Source: Allobaculum sp.
Lineage (GTDB): Bacteria > Bacillota_I > Bacilli_A > Erysipelotrichales > Erysipelotrichaceae
Reading direction: 5' to 3'
Length of the DNA stretch: 6,212 nucleotides
Assembly: GCA_014803815.1 (NCBI GenBank)
Contig: JAAVAY010000104.1
Location: 1 to 6,212 of the forward strand
Translations under genes and position numbers: made by a program
Shown here: positions 5,728 to 6,212 of the stretch, piece by piece
Layout of the letters: each line of letters starts with the position of its first letter
How positions within the stretch are numbered: the first letter of the stretch is position 1
Notes under the pieces: model-generated
Databases searched by the model: none
The model's input: only the letters and a program-made list of their open reading frames with translations
Told to the model about the DNA's origin: nothing

Positions 5728-5769
5728 AAAGGATATTGTCTTCTATATTGAAGAGGTATCCTTTTTTTT
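5728..5769 (+). terminator. Strong Rho-independent terminator of glpK
   Basis: AAAGGATATT (5728-5737) pairs with GGTATCCTTT (5755-5764, two G-U pairs) and TCTTC (5739-5743) with GAAGA (5750-5754), G5738 bulged, making 15 bp over the loop TATATT. Eight T (5762-5769) close the stem and form the tail. It lies 51 nt after the glpK stop. Confidence 0.9.
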
Positions 5770-6037
5770 CGTTTCTTGAGATTTTTATTTCCTTTTTTCC
5801 AATAAAAGCTAATTTAGAGAAGAAAATAAGTCTTTGAACAAGAAAAATAGACAAAGGCCTTAAAAACACCCACAATAAAAAGACTATGGCCAAAAACAAG
5901 ATTTTCCTTGTCTAAGGATAAAAAGTTCTACGAAGAAAAATATTAGGTTTAAAAATTTGGTAAAGTAGGGAGTATACATTTTTTTAAGCCATAACTCCAT
6001 ATCTACTTCTTCCTAGTGCTTTGTGAGTTGGAGGAGT
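5770..6037. other. Long AT-rich leader region before the last gene
   Basis: With the following 103 nt this is the gene-free stretch between glpK and the last gene. No open frame with a ribosome site is seen before 6038. It contains a long imperfect stem (5848-5914), a T7 tract (5979-5985) without a proper stem before it, and the 5' arm of a hairpin over the mini-ORF start. TATACA (5973-5978) resembles a -10 box but has no good -35. GTTTAA (5947-5952) followed by GGGAGT (5968-5973) weakly recalls a SigB promoter but fails in the -10. Confidence 0.5.
5848..5914 (+). other. Long imperfect stem enclosing 48 nt, possible structured RNA
   Basis: TAGACAA plus GG (5848-5854, 5856-5857) is complementary to CCTTGTCTA (5906-5914), nine base pairs with A5855 bulged. 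Competing local pairs exist: ACAAG/CTTGT (5896-5900 and 5907-5911) and GGCC/GGCC (5856-5859 and 5888-5891). No T run follows, so it is not a terminator. I could not match it to a known riboswitch or sRNA. Confidence 0.3.
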
Positions 6038-6040
6038 ATG
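5990..6040 (+). promoter_or_regulatory. Hairpin covering the ribosome site and start of the mini-ORF
   Basis: CATA plus CTCC (5990-5993, 5995-5998; A5994 bulged) pairs with GGAGTATG (6033-6040), which includes part of the ribosome site and the whole ATG of the 17-codon ORF. An alternative pairing, AACTC (5993-5997) with GAGTT (6025-6029), would free that site. Two exclusive folds around a start codon suggest translational control, but this is inference from pairing only. Confidence 0.35.
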
Positions 6041-6091
6041 CTACTTTTACCAGTATTATTAGGGGAAAAATTATTAGGGGATAGGTCTTGA
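6038..6091 (+). CDS. Leucine-rich 17-codon ORF, possible leader peptide
   Basis: ATG at 6038 follows GGAGGAG (6030-6036) closely; GGAGG at 6030-6034 leaves only 3 nt, shorter than ideal. It codes MLLLPVLLGEKLLGDRS and stops at TGA 6089-6091, 49 nt before the next gene. Seven of 17 residues are Leu, five of them from TTA codons. The stretch LLGE/LLGD reflects a 12-nt tandem repeat. It may be a leader peptide whose translation affects the downstream gene, or simply a chance frame behind a purine-rich tract. No homologue is recognised. Confidence 0.35.
   Translation: MLLLPVLLGEKLLGDRS
6055..6081. repeat. Two exact copies of ATTATTAGGGGA
   Basis: The 12-mer occurs at 6055-6066 and 6070-6081, separated by AAA, so the period is 15 bp. 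It lies 60-86 bp upstream of the last gene. The 15-bp period keeps the mini-ORF frame, giving LLGE and LLGD. Alternatives are a small duplication or a pair of direct-repeat protein sites. Confidence 0.7.
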
Positions 6092-6140
6092 AACAATAAA
6101 ATCTTAATTAAAGAAAAGAATGGAGATAGTGGAGGAAACT

Positions 6141-6212
6141 ATGGGATCCAAAAACAAACAAACGCTGAACATCCTTTCCGTGTTCTCTTTGGTCGTTTTG
6201 GCCATTTTAATG
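6141..6212 (+). CDS. Unknown membrane or exported protein (first 24 codons only)
   Basis: ATG at 6141 has GGAGG (6131-6135) 5 nt upstream. The visible N-terminus has a short basic head (GSKNKQ) followed by a hydrophobic run (LNILSVFSLVVLAILM) that reaches the window edge, as in a signal anchor, signal peptide or first membrane helix. Nothing more can be said about its function. It starts its own unit after the glpK terminator, behind a structured leader with a mini-ORF. Confidence 0.75.
   Translation, partial: MGSKNKQTLNILSVFSLVVLAILM

Noticed and set aside
5947..5973. SigB-like promoter GTTTAA...GGGAGT
   Set aside because: The -10 deviates from GGGTAT at key positions.
5960..5985. Second terminator at the T7 tract 5979-5985
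   Set aside because: There is no stable stem directly before the T run.

Overview
This 6.2 kb window looks like an ordinary chromosomal stretch of a fairly low-GC bacterium, most likely Bacillota. The basis is good AGGAG/GGAGG ribosome sites, Rho-independent terminators with long T runs, a COG1453-type aldo/keto reductase, and a glycerol kinase and MntP of bacterial type. An Erysipelotrichia-like source is a guess. No mobile element, CRISPR array, rRNA or tRNA was seen.

Layout: a minus-strand aldo/keto reductase gene (its start is at 541, its 3' end lies beyond the left edge). Then a 313-bp divergent intergenic region with an inverted repeat and, on the + strand, a convincing terminator-like hairpin 60 nt before the next gene. 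Then a large Fic-domain gene (855-3209, 784 aa) with an acidic N-terminus, a disordered linker, a complete HPFxDGNGRxxR active site, a winged-helix-like segment and an AT-hook-like basic tail. Then mntP (3325-3912, Mn2+ exporter) closed by a terminator; a 231-nt purine-rich leader holding a possible small ORF; glpK (4177-5676) closed by a strong terminator; a 371-nt structured leader with a 17-codon leucine-rich ORF; and the first 24 codons of an unknown membrane or exported protein running off the right edge.

The genes do not form one obvious pathway. MntP controls cytoplasmic Mn2+, GlpK feeds glycerol into glycolysis and lipid synthesis, and the reductase is of unknown substrate. The terminators at 3918 and 5728 separate mntP, glpK and the last gene into different transcription units. 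fic and mntP have no clear terminator between them, so some read-through is possible.

The most notable points are: (1) the Fic protein carries Ala where the autoinhibitory Glu of the (S/T)xxxE(G/N) helix is expected, while all catalytic residues are intact; (2) that protein has unusual flanking tails, with an AT-hook-like motif; (3) its leader contains an apparent transcription attenuator; (4) GlpK has Ala at the position where the PTS-phosphorylated His sits in many Gram-positive glycerol kinases; (5) glpK lacks a Shine-Dalgarno site but its start overlaps (ATGA) the end of an upstream reading frame; (6) the last gene is preceded by a Leu-rich mini-ORF whose ribosome site and start codon can be locked in a hairpin.
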